Shown here: positions 23,993 to 35,745 of the stretch, piece after piece
How positions within the stretch are numbered: position 1 is the first letter of the stretch
Layout: every line of letters begins with the position of its first letter
Origin: Delphinapterus leucas
Taxonomy: Eukaryota > Chordata > Mammalia > Artiodactyla > Monodontidae
Length of the DNA stretch: 64,000 bases
Direction of reading: 5' to 3'
Assembly: GCF_002288925.2 (NCBI RefSeq)
Contig: NW_022098037.1
Coordinates: forward strand, 6,098,915 to 6,162,914
Program-made: the position numbers and the translations under genes
The notes under the pieces: model-generated
What the model saw: the letters and a program-made list of their open reading frames with translations, nothing else
The model's database searches: none
What the model was told of the DNA's origin: nothing

Positions 23993-26900
23993 GTAGGTGT
24001 AAAAGTATCCCCGCCCCCCCATTCTCTCTGCTACTAATTTACTCCTCTCTCAAAACAAATAAAACTGAAATGCGGACTGGAACACTCTAAGAAAATCCTT
24101 TAAATGTTTAGGAAATGCAATAAGTACTTCATGGCTAATAATGACTTCATGGCTTTTTGTGAAAATGTCTGCCTAATTCAGTCCTTAGAAGGGCACATAG
24201 TTCACCTGCCTGTGAGAAAGAAATATTTTCCAAGTGGCGTTTTCATTTCCAAAGTGCCATTTTTAGAAACCCTGTGTACTGCGTCTTTGAATGGCCAGAC
24301 CCCAGGATCAGTGGTGCGGGTCCTTACTGGCTGGTCCCTTCCAGAAAAAAATTAAAATCTACTTCCACTGAAACAAGTTCAAGAAATTTCAGGAAAACGT
24401 GATCTAATTTATTTTTTTTAATCTTATTTCTTTAAATAACCTATTTTTAAATTTTAAAAAATCAGGTCCTAAATACTGCACAAACACAAGCATTGATACT
24501 TATTCCTAGGGGAATAGAAAACACTTTGCATGGATTTCTCAGTTATTTAAAGGGATTAATTTTCCTCCATCTTACAGTGAATATTCTTATTTTCCCTATA
24601 GATTAAGAAAAAGTGATCATTGGCTAGATGGAAATGAAATAAAGTATTAAACCTCAAATTATAAATGCCAAGATATGTGGAAATAATGGAATCTCTTAAA
24701 GGAGGTGGAGGGGTGTAGTACCAAGGACAGTTCCAAAGGGACTAAAGAATTAAATACTTTTAGTTCACAATTTGCCCATAAAGACCAAGTCAGTGGGCAG
24801 ATATTAGACAAACTGCCAATTCTAAAATATACCTCTTAATGGGCTGTGGAAAGTTATCGACACAAAGAACCATCTACATTCTTAGAAACGAAGAGGAGCT
24901 AGAACACATTTAGAGAAGGGCAATTTCCATTCATAGGCCTGTAATATATCTCCTTGGTGCACCTTATTTTCTTTGTTTACTGGTCTTTATGTCCTAATAC
25001 CAATTCAAAATAGAGGCTGGATTTCTAGCATCTATTTTCCTTAAGGCAAAATTCCCGAAAGAATTGAGACAAACATAGTTCTAAACTTTTCAGTTATTTA
25101 TCAGTGTGAATCAGTACTATATCACACATAAGGACAAAAAATAAATCTATGCTTAGATACAGTCATATATCAGACCAACATCTTATAGCCAACAGAGCTA
25201 AAAAGTCTACCTTTTGATAGTAGTAGTAGTTTTACAGTAGTCAAACCTAGTGAAACTGATACCCCCCTCCCCAGTAGCAACCTCATAAAACCTTTTGCCA
25301 GAACACACTTCTCAAGCACAGAACCTGAGCAGATTGTAGAAACATGAGCAGTGTGGTACAAAGCAACTTCCCTTAGTACCTGGAAGCATTTCATCTCTGA
25401 AGCGCCTGGCTGTATCATAGATAATACCTCTGTGTGCTCATTACATAGCAGAAAAATGCTGCCTGCAAGCAGCATTAATACTTTTCTTCTGCAGTATTCA
25501 GAGACTGTGATCCAGGCAATAAAATGAAAACCATAATAGCTATGAATAATAATCTTAAACGTAGGAATTCCTACAGGGCAATATTTTAGGAGGAAATACT
25601 GTTAGTGTGTGGCCACTAATTGGCCTTATTAACATTGATGTGAGTTTACCTAAGCATAGCTTCACTTGATGCAACTTGGTGCATTTAAAATTCATGCTTT
25701 CATTTTGTCCGGTGTTTTAGACAGATAACTCTAGCTTATTTGTCTCTTTGTCTATGGAGACATATGTATTTCCAAAGCAGGAATTGTCCTGCCATGTCAG
25801 TTCAACAAAATGTTCAAATGTCAATTTAGCTGACTATTTAAATGCCTCCAAGAATCTTTATTTATTATTTTCTGTAGACTGCACTTCTGAATCCCAGGTT
25901 TAGTCTCCTAGGATTTTTATTTCTCCAATGTTTAAAAGGAAGTCGAGTAATAGGTTTCTTGTGGGAAGTTGTCAATAAAGCCTGCTTCTGCTAAATACCT
26001 GTATGTCCATGGATATGGGTTTTTTTAAATAGACTGGTTTTAAAACAGTTTTAGGTTTACAGACAATTAAATAGGTAGTACAGAGTGTTCGCATATACCC
26101 CCTCTCACCCTACTTACAGTTTCCTTATTATTAATATCTTGCATTAGTGTGGTATATTTGTTACAATTGATGGACCAACATTGGTACATTATTACTATCT
26201 AAAGTCCATAGTTCACTTTAGGGTTCACTTCTTGCCTTGTACAGTGCTATGGGTTTTGACAAATGCATAGTGTCAGGTACCCCCTATTATAGTATCACGC
26301 TGAATAGTTTCACTGCCCTTAAAAACCCCCTTTACTCTGTCTATTCATCCCTTCTACCCCCAACCCAAACCCCTGGCAGCCACTTATCTTTCTCTTGTCT
26401 CTATAATTTGCCTGTTAACAACATGGGATGTGTTTTTATGTTTTCACAGATACGCAAAATAAATTTTGGTGTATAAACTTCCCATTCTCTCTAAGTGAGA
26501 TATCTCAGGAACGGTTCAGAATTCATACAAACCGTGTTCATTTCATTACCACCCCATTGGTTGAAGCCCAAACTATAGAAAGGGAGAATGCATTTTAACA
26601 AAGCATCTGATACATGTGCTCTCCATTCACACTACACCCAGAATTTACATTTGTAATGCTTTTTAAAATGCAGGTATATAGAAGTCCAACAGATCCTTAA
26701 TAAGTCTGATTTTTAAAAAGATTTTTTCCCAGGATTCCTTGGTGTATCTCTTGAATTCACCTGTATGAGGGCCAGGGGTTAGGCAGTATGTTCTAGTGTG
26801 CTTATTCATAGCAGGATGTTGGTTCCTATTTGTTAGTGTCTTTCCCATACTGATTATCAAATATAAATATGTAGTTTTATATTACCCTTGCCTATATCAG

Positions 26901-27347
26901 ATGAGAGAAGCATTCTCTAAACTTAAAGCGCTATATAAACATTAGTTAATGTAACCCTGTGCCCACTAAATTATGTATGTTGCCAGCAGGCTGGCAATCC
27001 ATCTCGGCCTCCTGAAAAAAGACCTGACTTCAGCCGAATTCCTACAAATACCAATTGCTCCAAATTATTGCTCTGCACAGGTTCTGTAGGCGAAGAGCAG
27101 CCATAAACAATGATGGTAACACGGAGAGGGGGCGATATCAATGGAGACGATTTCATATGATTTCATGACTCAAAAAATGCATGCCCTCCGTTCCCACTAC
27201 ATTTCTCACTGTTAATCTCTTTTTAGTTTTTTCTTCTTCACCTCTTACAGGCTTCTATCTTCAATCTCCTTTCCTTCCTTGCTAGTTCAAACTGTAACTG
27301 ACGATGGGTTTTCTTCTCGACTGGCTTCATTTTTGCTGTTCTTCCAG
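23993..27347 (+). other. ANO4: ANO4 intron between exons A and B
   Basis: This 3355-bp intron begins GTAGGT and ends TTCCAG. Apart from an old L1-type piece around 26020-26500 it is largely free of repeats I can name. It includes an AT-rich stretch (about 24360-26000) with no recognisable element. That makes it a reasonable place to look for conserved splicing or enhancer sequence next to the microexon. Confidence 0.85.
26020..26500 (-). mobile_element. Old L1-type 3' UTR fragment
   Basis: It includes 'acagttttaggtttacagac', 'ttgatggaccaacattggta', 'gctatgggttttgacaaatg' and 'tatagtatcacgctgaatag', a familiar reverse-oriented 3' UTR of older mammalian L1 (L1M type). Confidence 0.7.
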
Positions 27348-27392
27348 GAGAAAAATCTATTACCTGCCCCGCCGGTACAAGTTCATGAGCAG
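27348..27392 (+). CDS. ANO4: Anoctamin-4, internal coding microexon B
   Basis: This 45-nt exon carries the last base of an Arg codon started in exon A, then RKIYYLPRRYKFMS and two bases of another split Arg. The peptide is a basic, aromatic segment of the ANO4 N-terminal cytoplasmic domain. The acceptor is a T/C-rich tract ending TTCCAG, and the donor is AG|GTTAGT. Both boundaries fall after the second base of an Arg codon (phase 2-2). The exon is therefore frame-neutral: A joined straight to C would still read Arg followed by IDKQ. An open frame continues through both splice sites by chance, which would make this exon easy to miss in ab initio annotation. The family assignment is recognition from memory; boundaries follow splice consensus and the joined frame. 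Confidence 0.92.
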
Positions 27393-28484
27393 GTTAGTAG
27401 CATGCTGTGTCATGATGGCGTTTGTTTTAGCTGTTGGCCTGTGTGCTCCAACAGTGACAAGGAATACAAGCTGGGGAAGATGGACCTTTGTCACACGGGA
27501 AAGCCGGCTGCCGTGCCAAAAATCGCTATTTCAGGTTAGGGAAATAGCCTAGGGAAAAAAAAAAAGCAAAGATGGAAATGTTCCTCTTAGAGTCTTCCCT
27601 GTGATTTCACACTTGGGAGGACAGCATTTTTCTGCAAGTCTATTGAGGCTGGGTTTGGGGTTTTTTCTCTCCCCATTCTATTAGATAAATTACCAGAAAG
27701 GTCCGCTGTTTAGAAAGCATCTTTGGTCTGAATGTTACTCTTTTCCCCACACAGACTCCTCCCTCTGCTATAAGTAACTTGAAATCTAAGTGCAGACAAT
27801 CACCCTCTCCAAAAGCAGATGGTTTCTTGGCCCCCTGGGTGGGGTCCGCCTATGTTAGTAATAGTTCGTTAATAAAGTAGGCAGATGTATGACCTTATTC
27901 AGAAGCCCTCCTACCCTCTTTTTACCCCTCTTCCCAGAAAATACTACTGGATGAAGATTGCCTTTACTGTGCTATGAATCCTTCCTAAGCTTGTCTCTCC
28001 TTGTTTTTTGAGAAGCCAGGGATGAAGGGGAGGCGTCAGGGATGTCCTTTGATTTGACCCTGTGGTGATCGCTGGCATCCTAATTTCAAGCTTTTAATTG
28101 GTCTTTTGGAACCATTCACCCTGAGCTGAGCTGATAGTTAAGCTTGGATGCCATTGCATTTGTCTGAAAATCTTAGGGTTCAGTTCTGTGAGATTCAAGA
28201 TTCCCATGCACTCTGTTAATGTGCTATGCAGAAGGATAAGTAGAAGAGTAGTTGACACATTGTCGTGAGTTACTCAAATACACGTGCACGCAACAAAGTA
28301 TGACATGAGAATGGGCTTTTAAAGAAACTAAGACGTGCTTTCCAAAAATTTCCCTGAGCAGCATCCTTATTAGCAATCCTCCTTTCATCAGGCAGTTGCC
28401 ATGGCGTTTGGATTCACCACAATGAGACGAATCCCTTTTCATATAATGACCTTCTACAAAAACTTGGTGTGCACTTTAGCCTAT

Positions 28485-28560
28485 TTCAGTAGTTTTCAAA
28501 CTTTAGCCAGCATCAGAATCACCTGGAGGGCTTATTAAAACACGGATTACTGGGCCTGTG
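28485..28560 (-). mobile_element. MER5A fragment (hAT-Charlie DNA transposon)
   Basis: 'cagtagttttcaaactttag', 'ccagcatcagaatcacctgg' and 'agggcttattaaaacacgga', then 'ttactgggcc' match the end of MER5A. Confidence 0.85.
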
Positions 28561-28589
28561 CTGTAATCTGTGATGTAGGTGACCAACTC

Positions 28590-28690
28590 TCCACCTGGAA
28601 GGTATATGAAGGCAAGGATGGCTCATCCAATTCTTTGTCTCCAGCACCTAGCATGTAGTAGGTGGGGCAAATGAATGAATGACTCTCCAT
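28590..28690 (+). repeat. L2 3' end fragment
   Basis: 'ttctttgtctccagcaccta', 'gcatgtagtaggtggggcaa', then 'atgaatgaatgac'. Confidence 0.65.
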
Positions 28691-29685
28691 ACACAGGTGT
28701 GAGAATTTGCTTGGGGGGAAAGGAGACCACAAAGAAAAGTATAGAAAAACCAGGACTGCCTGAAGTGTCAGACATAGACTGGGGACTGAAGAGGTGAGGG
28801 CTTGAAAGAAAATGGTGATAAAAGGACCCATATAATCTCGGGGTTGGAGGGATATCAAATGTCATCAAGTCTAACCACGCATCGGCTACTTGAACCTCTG
28901 CTATATCATCAGGCAGCCTGTGTTTGAACATCTCTGGAGACGCGTATTCCTGAACCCATCTGTGAACACCTGACTTAGAAAGTGCTTCCTTAAAATAAGT
29001 CATATTCTCTCTCTCTTTAGCTTTCACTCTAAAACATTCAGATTGTAGTTCCCCCTGAATAGCCAAAAGATAGTCTACAAAGTAAAGAGCAAAATATATG
29101 AGAAAGATTGTGAAATTATAGGCAAAAGGACTTAGCAGGTATTTGGAAAACAAGAGATGGTGGCAGATAGAAAGAGGTTTCCATATTAAGGGATCGGGAG
29201 GCAAAAGAAGAGTAGAAATTCAGTGAGATACAGGTGTGGTAAGGAAGGTGGTGAATTTTGTTTTAATAATTCTACATTGACTCACAGTAGGTCTTTGAGG
29301 TGTTGGTGTCCTGAAGGCTTTTGAAACTGATGGCACAGCAGTTGAAGCTAGAGGTAAAGCTAGAGAACCCAGTTTGGGAGACAGAGCCATAGAGGTCATG
29401 ACCTTAGCCAGGGGAGTAGATGGAATTTCCCAGGAAATGATGCAGGGAGTGAAGAGAAGAGGGCCAGTAGCAGTTGCTCAGAAAGTCTGCTTTAAGGAGA
29501 CAGGAAGAGATGGGGGAGGATGAAAAGGAACAATTTAAGAAGTAGGAGGAGAACTAAGGGAAGGCAGTGCCAAAGGCACCACGTATGAGTTCCCATAGGA
29601 AGGGGTGTTCTTCAGCTACTGATGAAGGATGAGAGATGAGAATTGATTTTTGGTCACCATGGTAACCACCGTGCTAGCAGTCTCC
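28691..29685. other. Unassigned intronic sequence with probable old repeat
   Basis: A 193-codon open frame on the minus strand (28623-29204) is the longest in the window but crosses the L2 end and an old repeat-like text ('gtcatcaagtctaaccacgc', 'tttgaacatctctggagacg'). I do not regard it as a gene. Confidence 0.45.
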
Positions 29686-29689
29686 ATGG

Positions 29690-29850
29690 AGTGGCGGTTC
29701 TCAAACTTTAGCGTGTGTCAGGATCACCTGCAGGGCTTTTTAATACTCATGTTGCTGGGCCCATCCTTACAGGTGAGGCTCAAGAATTTGCACTTGTATC
29801 AAGATCCCAAGTGGTGCTGGCGTTGCTGGTCTGGAACTAGTACATTTTGA
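29690..29850 (-). mobile_element. MER5A (hAT-Charlie DNA transposon)
   Basis: 'gcggttctcaaactttagcg', 'tgtcaggatcacctgcaggg', 'gttgctgggcccatccttac' and 'aagtggtgctggcgttgctg', ending 'acattttgagaat'. Nearly full length. Confidence 0.88.
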
Positions 29851-30176
29851 GAATGATGACTACAGAGTAGAGGGTAGTAGAAACCAAATTACAGCTGACG
29901 GAGAATGGACAGGGTCCTGATGAATCAGAGGCAGTGAGGGGTCACTACTACCTTGATAAGTTTTGTGACGAGAAGAGAGAAAGAGGGGATGGGATTTAGA
30001 ACAGGAGCAAGAGGAGGAAAGCAGAGGAGGCTGTGACCACGTGACTCGTCATACGTACTCCACGTGCATAGAAGGGAGGCTGGGAGTGAGTAAGAGCTGG
30101 GGAAATCCTTGTTTCTGGAACTGGAAGAACAGCTTACTAAATACTAATTTTTGGCCTGAAAAAGTTGATGCTACTT

Positions 30177-30472
30177 CCTTAGTAGAGAATGGACTTGAGG
30201 ACATGGGGAGGGGGAAGGGTAAGCTGGGACGAAGTGAGAGAGTGGCATGGACATATATACACTACCAAACGTAAAATGGATAGCTAGTGGGAAGCAGCCG
30301 CATAGCACAGGGAGATCAGCTCTGTTTTGTGACCACCTAGAGGGGTGGCAGGGAGATGCAAGAGGGAGGGGATATGGGGATATATGTATCTGTATAGCTG
30401 ATTCACTTTGTTTTAAAGCAGAAACGAACACACCATTGTAAAGCAATTATACTCCAATAAAGATGTTAAAAA
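30177..30472 (+). mobile_element. L1 3' end, 5'-truncated, plus orientation
   Basis: 'gagaatggacttgaggacat', 'gtggcatggacatatataca', 'gcagccgcatagcacaggga' and 'attatactccaataaagatg', then a poly(A). An 18-bp duplication with one mismatch lies at 30159-30176 and 30473-30490 (aaaaagttgatgctactt versus aaaaagttgatactactt). Confidence 0.94.
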
Positions 30473-30490
30473 AAAAAGTTGATACTACTT

Positions 30491-32904
30491 AAGTGCACAC
30501 ATTACAACTGTAGAAAAATCTAGGCCTTAGGAGGCACCGGAAGACTCTGGGTCAAAATAAAGGGGAAAAAAGTCCGAACTATGGTTTTATGACACACTGA
30601 TTCAGAATGACCTCTTAAGCTTTACTGCTTACCACAGAGGATTAAATCTGGGACATCAGTTTGGAGGTATAACTTATTGAAGCCCAGTGTCTGGTGCAAA
30701 TTTTTAAGTGCAGTTTGTCGAAAATTTTGTATCTACTTTAACTCTTCACTTCACCTCAGAACAGCCTGATTTAGTTGATGAATAGTGTGTGTCTCTTTGT
30801 AGCCAGGGATGACATTACAGATTGAAGGGCACATCTATAACTTGTTATCCTAGTTGTACATCAGTAGTAAAATATTGACTTCCAGTATTCTAAAGTTCTC
30901 ATGTCATGCTACGTATGGATATTTAATTGAGCTTTTAGTTTCATTCTTACAAACAATATTTCACTTCATTAATCTGTGAAAGCACCCTTGAAACAAACCT
31001 ACCTCCTTTCAGGATAAGAGAAATGAATTAGAAATTGTGAAGTTTCTGAGCAGGCAGAAAAATAGAGCGCCATTTCACAAGTATCTTTATTTATGAAAGG
31101 TCACCTGACATCATAAAGCACACTCATGTAATTCAGATATGTATTTCTGGAGTAAATGCTCTTTTCATTCACATACTTGGTCTATTAAAGGCTGCTTCAA
31201 CACTTACCTTTGGGCAGACTTACAGGTATTACAAATTACCTATCCAGTCAGGAAAGGAAATTTATCATCGTTCTTCTGCCTTGCTATTATTATTTTTTTG
31301 CCTTCACCAAATCGTACAAATATAATCTGCAGAAGATATGCTTACAAAGTAATAAATCTGTTGACTGTGGGTGGCTTGTAGCTGCAGTCTCATTACTACT
31401 CATTCTTTTTGCCTCCACGCCCCCATGCACATCCTGCCTGATGCTCTCCTTTGCGATGCTTGGCAGAATGAATGCTGGTCCCTACTGCATTATACACTCG
31501 GTGCCATCGTAATCTTATCCGATGAGTATACAGGCAGCATGACAAAATGGCTTGGATGTTTCCATCCTCGTCTTAAACAAATTAACATACGTAAATGTTC
31601 CAAACCCTTTGGACTCTTCTAAGCTGTGCCCCAGTTAGCAGCCTCGTGACCTAAAAGAATGGCAGTAGCTTCCCAAGATCCCTAACTATCCAAGGAGAGG
31701 CTGCAAATACAGGGTACTTGGCTCCGAGAAGAGGAAAAAGAAATACAAGCCTCCTGTTGTCTGTTATCCATCCAGGAGGGCTTCGTTTCCTGCAACATAA
31801 GCCTGTGTACGGTGCCTCCATTAAATTAAAAAAAAACCAAAACACTCATCTCTAGGTGCTCTCTGGGCATATGATCTCTGAAAATGTAATCTAACTGTTC
31901 GAAACCTAATGCTATTATTATAATATTCTGGTCTGGGGAAAAGCGGGTGTCTCTGAAGTAGCCTGTTTCATTTAATTCAGCCTAATTAAGTTGTCATCAG
32001 TACAAACTCCCTCCTGGGTTGTTAGTGGCTCCAGGGAAAGGCCCTTGTTTTCTGCTTCTTCAGGGTACACCCTCAGCATCCAGGTTGGGACTCTGTGCAC
32101 AGCCAGTGGTTTATAAAAGCCTGCACACAGGTTAGCCTGTTAGGGGTGAAGTCCTTTGCGTGTGGCCTTTTCTGTAATTATCACCACTCCTGAAGGTGGG
32201 TAAGATTGTCTCCCCTTTACAACTGAGGTCAAGTTGTTTTAACAAGGACCTTCCCGAGGCACATTTCCAAGGCACACCCTGGAAAGGCACAGCCTGGAAG
32301 AAGCGGCAGGTCTGTGCCCATTTGTCTGTGCTTGTGCTGTGCCAGCAGCTCTTTCCAGCTATGCAGAACCTCACCTGTCATGAGCCGGCATTTGGTCCAG
32401 GACCCCGAACTTACCACCAGAACAACTTTCTTAAGAAAGTAACTCACCTTTTAGTCTAGATATTACCTTGACAGGTCAAGGTCACAGATGCCCAAGTGGT
32501 TGATCCATCTTTATTGAGGTGCCTGTGCCGTGTGTGAGGCAGCTTTTGCTCAGTACGTGGCAGAAATGGAACAGAGTGGCAGTGTATCCAACCAAAGTCA
32601 GTGCTCCATCGCTGAGCTGATGTTCCCTCTTTTCCCCGTCAGAGGAGGTTTTACTAAGTATCAGCCCTACTCCTATGTTGAAGAGACAGATGGGGTGCTT
32701 CCTGGTTAGTTGGTTTCTTGACTTTTACAGGCCTAAGTAAATTTCAGGATTGCCCGTTTAGGGATGTTTGTGAGACATGGAAGCACAGACCTCAATATAC
32801 AAGGGAGAATCATAGCTCTTGAACGTCTGTTGAGAACTCTGTTAATAAAAGTTCATTGCCATCGTCATTTTCTTCATCCTAGAAACCGCTACTTAATTGA
32901 GCAT
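30491..32904. other. Unassigned intronic sequence
   Basis: No named repeat was seen over about 2.4 kb apart from possible L2-like text near 32190-32230. The stretch 31100-31640 contains overlapping open frames (80-100 codons) without any recognisable product. Confidence 0.45.
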
Positions 32905-33040
32905 TTTGTCCATCCAAGGCATTGTGCGAACACTTATGCATTATCCTTACCACTTCCTTAGGTGATGGGTATATTAGCTCAGAGGAGTTTAGTCCCTTCC
33001 CCAGCATGGCACTCACCATTTTCGTTCTGGGCAATGAGGA
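32905..33040 (-). repeat. MIR-like remnant (tentative)
   Basis: 'ggcattgtgcgaacacttat', 'gcattatccttaccacttcc' and 'agctcagaggagtttagtcc' loosely follow a reverse MIR core. Confidence 0.4.
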
Positions 33041-33124
33041 TGTGAATCCACTTCCAGCTGACTCCAGAGTCGTCATTCTATATGAAAGGTTATCCACTGT
33101 GCCTCTTGAAAAGGAAAGCTCTTT

Positions 33125-33231
33125 TTTTGACCCCAGCATGCAGGATCTTCGTTCCCCAGCCAGAGATAGAACCCACACCCCCTGCAGTGGAAGCGCAGAG
33201 TTTTAACCACTGGACCGCCAGAGACATCCCT
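33125..33231 (-). mobile_element. Older CHR-type SINE, short
   Basis: T-run then 'ccccagcatgcaggatcttc', 'gttccccagccagagataga' and 'ttttaaccactggaccgcca', ending 'gagacatccc': the reverse complement of a CHR tRNA-like head. A 16-bp duplication with one mismatch lies at 33109-33124 and 33232-33247. Confidence 0.9.
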
Positions 33232-33304
33232 AAAAGGAAAACTCTTTATTAACTCAAGTTTGCTTAAAATGGTAGAGCCAAGATATTATTGCTGAAGTCA
33301 CCAC

Positions 33305-33430
33305 CATGTATTGAGAAAGCATCTGATTTTTCGTCTTAGAGATGAGGATGCTAAGGCCCCGTGAGGATAAAAGGGATAAAAGGCTTGTCCCAGGCATCCA
33401 GCTTAAGTCTCATGCTTTCCAACCTGGTGG
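33305..33430 (-). repeat. MIR-like remnant (tentative)
   Basis: 'gagatgaggatgctaaggcc', 'aggcttgtcccaggcatcca' and 'catgctttccaacctggtgg' follow a reverse MIR core. Confidence 0.45.
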
Positions 33431-33576
33431 CTTTTGCACTATGTGTCTTTCCTTTGCAAGGTGAAAGGGGATCCTCACTGATGTCTGAGTGGCACAGTTT
33501 GGGGACAGGAGTGGGTTTGTGGAAGAGTGACCATTCGTCATCCTGCCACGGAGGGACAGACCCCTTGTTCCCCGAG

Positions 33577-33692
33577 CCACCTACCTGGGAGGTGGGGGCA
33601 ACGTGTAGAACGTCAGTCTCAGCCCACGGGGGCCCCACCTACCTGGGAGGTAGGGGCAACGTGTAGAACGTCAGTCTCAGCCCACGGGGGCC
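33577..33692. repeat. 58-bp tandem duplication
   Basis: Two adjacent 58-bp copies (33577-33634 and 33635-33692) start 'ccacctacctgggaggt' and differ at one base (gtggggg versus gtagggg). Because they are nearly identical the duplication is recent. Confidence 0.95.
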
Positions 33693-33744
33693 TGGCTGGC
33701 CAAGGTCAGGTCTCAAGGGGAAGATGGGCCCAGGACTGGAGAGG

Positions 33745-34375
33745 TGTGTCAGTCTCCCATTGCTGTTACAGTACATTCCCGCGCTTAGCGGTATAGAACA
33801 ACACAAATTTATTATCTCAGTTCTTCAAGTCACAAGTCTGGGCTGGGGGAGGTTTCAACTGGTTTCTCTGCTTGGGGTCTCACAGGCCGAAATCATGGCG
33901 TCAGCCAGCCGGGCTCTTCTTTGCAGGCGCTGGGGAAGAATTGGCTTCCAGGCTCAGCCAGGTGGCTGGCACAGTTCAGGGCCATGCAGTCGTAGCACTG
34001 GGGTCTCCGTTTCCCGACTGGCTGTTAACCAAAGGTCTTTCTCAGCTTCTAGAGGCTGCCTACACTCCCTGGCTCCTGCCCCCCTTCATCTTCAAAGCCA
34101 GCTGTGGCCGGTTGAATCCTTCTCATGCTTTGAATCTCTCTGACCTCCCTTTTGCCTCATCTCTCCTGTCCCCAGCCAGAGAAAGTTCTCTGCTATTAAA
34201 TGGCTTCGTGATTAAATGGGTCCCCCTGAGTAATCCAGGGTGCTCTCCTTAATTTAAGGCCCATCACCTTACACCTGCAAAGTCCCTTTGCCATGTCACA
34301 CAACATATTTACAGGTTCCGGGATTAGGGTGCAGAAATCTTTGGGGGGCCTTTCTGCCAACCAGAAGAGGACACA
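33745..34375 (-). mobile_element. Ancient LTR-like element, minus orientation
   Basis: 'ttgctgttacagtacattcc', 'agaacaacacaaatttatta', 'tctagaggctgcctacactc', 'atcttcaaagccagctgtgg', 'aaagtccctttgccatgtca' and 'ctttggggggcctttctgcc' follow the same consensus as the element at 45915-46660. Probably an ERVL/MaLR-class LTR; no retroviral coding region is present. Confidence 0.7.
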
Positions 34376-34659
34376 AACTGCTGGTCACATCTGAACATTT
34401 TTTTCTGTCCATTGTGACCACACAGCCTGGACTGGCATGTGTGGAGGGACCGAGACAGCCCATGCTTTGTCTTCCTGTTTCTTCTCAGGCTGCCCCGATG
34501 AAGACCGGTTCACACCCTCCACCCCCAGGTAGTGTCTCAGGGAGCTTGTGTTTAAGATATCTTTTGAATATCTTTCTTCTACCATAGTGTTTCAAAAGCC
34601 CACTTCCTCTCCTTTCCATCCCTTTTACATTAGCCTGCATGGTCCTCAAGGAGTTATTA

Positions 34660-34880
34660 ATAACGCTGCTCTCTGCCTAGCAGCTTCTCCAAAGCATTTC
34701 ATGCACGTCCTCTTTTCTAAGCCTCCTGGCAACGCTGTGAGGTCAATAAGGTGATGATGATCGTAATGACCCCATTTTAAAACCCTTGAAAAATAAAGCT
34801 CAGAAAAGTGAGTGATTTGTGGGAGGTCACACAGCTGATAAGCAACAGAGCCAGGATTTAGGCATTCCAAGGACAAATCC
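34660..34880 (-). repeat. MIR SINE, minus orientation
   Basis: 'cctggcaacgctgtgaggtc', 'gaccccattttaaaaccctt', 'gtgggaggtcacacagctga' and 'acagagccaggatttaggca'. Confidence 0.75.
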
Positions 34881-35484
34881 CAGCTCCTTTCCGCCATGCC
34901 AAGCAGCCTCCCCTCACTTCCTTCCCCGCCCCCCCCCATTTTTCAATGAACTAATCGCTTTCATACTCCGTTCCCTCTCTCCACCATCTCCACATTTCAC
35001 TTAAATTGTGGTGCCACAAGCTGGTTGCCGAAAGCTACCATTTCGTTCCCGTGGAGTATTTATGCCTGAATTTTTACAGCTTTGTTTTTATCCACACTGA
35101 GCACTGTACCCATCTGGATTTAATTCATAGTCATTGCACGCAGAGCCCGGATTCTGTGAGAATGCGAATTTTGCAAAGTGTAATCCGATTAGTGCTGCCG
35201 ACTGGAGAGAGGTGGGAGGTGAAAGCTCTATTACGGAAAACCTCTGGGCCAAAGTCTTCTTTCGTGAACAACTTTTAAGGCAATCAGATGAAATAAAGCC
35301 AAGAGCCACAGGGAAGGCAACCAGCGTAACCTAGGAAGTCTAATTTAAGGACTATATCATTGAACTTGGACGAGTGATAGATGCTGGTGAAGTATAATTA
35401 ACCTTTTGAATTGAAAGGCAGAAGGACAAAAATGTTAAGAGGCAAACTGTTGCTCAAATTCTTGTCTTTGGGAAAAAAGAAAAG
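34881..35484. other. Unassigned intronic sequence
   Basis: Nothing recognised besides a short C-run at about 34925-34938. Confidence 0.4.
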
Positions 35485-35745
35485 ATAGTGATGATAGTCA
35501 GTGTTCACTGTGCACCAGACACCGTTCTGGAGACATTGTGTACGTATTGATCAGTTAATCATCACAGCCCTATGGATTGAGCATCATTATCATGCCCATT
35601 TTACAGATAAGGAAATTGAGACATGGCAAAGTTAAATAACTTGCCCAAGGTCACACTGCTAATAATTAGAGCCAGGGCTTGAATCTGGGCACTCCAGCCT
35701 CAGAGTTCATGTTCTCAACCACTGTGTCATATCACCTCTCTGAAG
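35485..35745 (-). repeat. MIR SINE, minus orientation
   Basis: 'cactgtgcaccagacaccgt', 'atgcccattttacagataag', 'aacttgcccaaggtcacact' and 'tgaatctgggcactccagcc', then 'ctcaaccactgtgtcatatc'. A near-complete copy. Confidence 0.92.

Noticed and set aside
27279..27552. Intron-retaining frames over exon B (86 and 82 codons)
   Set aside because: They run through good splice sites; only the 45-nt portion matches ANO4.
28623..29204. 193-codon open frame on the minus strand, the longest in the window
   Set aside because: It crosses an L2 end and old repeat-like sequence, has no recognisable family and no promoter or splice context. In AT-rich introns such a frame is expected occasionally.
33724..34252. 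Overlapping 139- and 126-codon frames
   Set aside because: Both lie in the reverse-oriented LTR-like element 33745-34375, which is non-coding.
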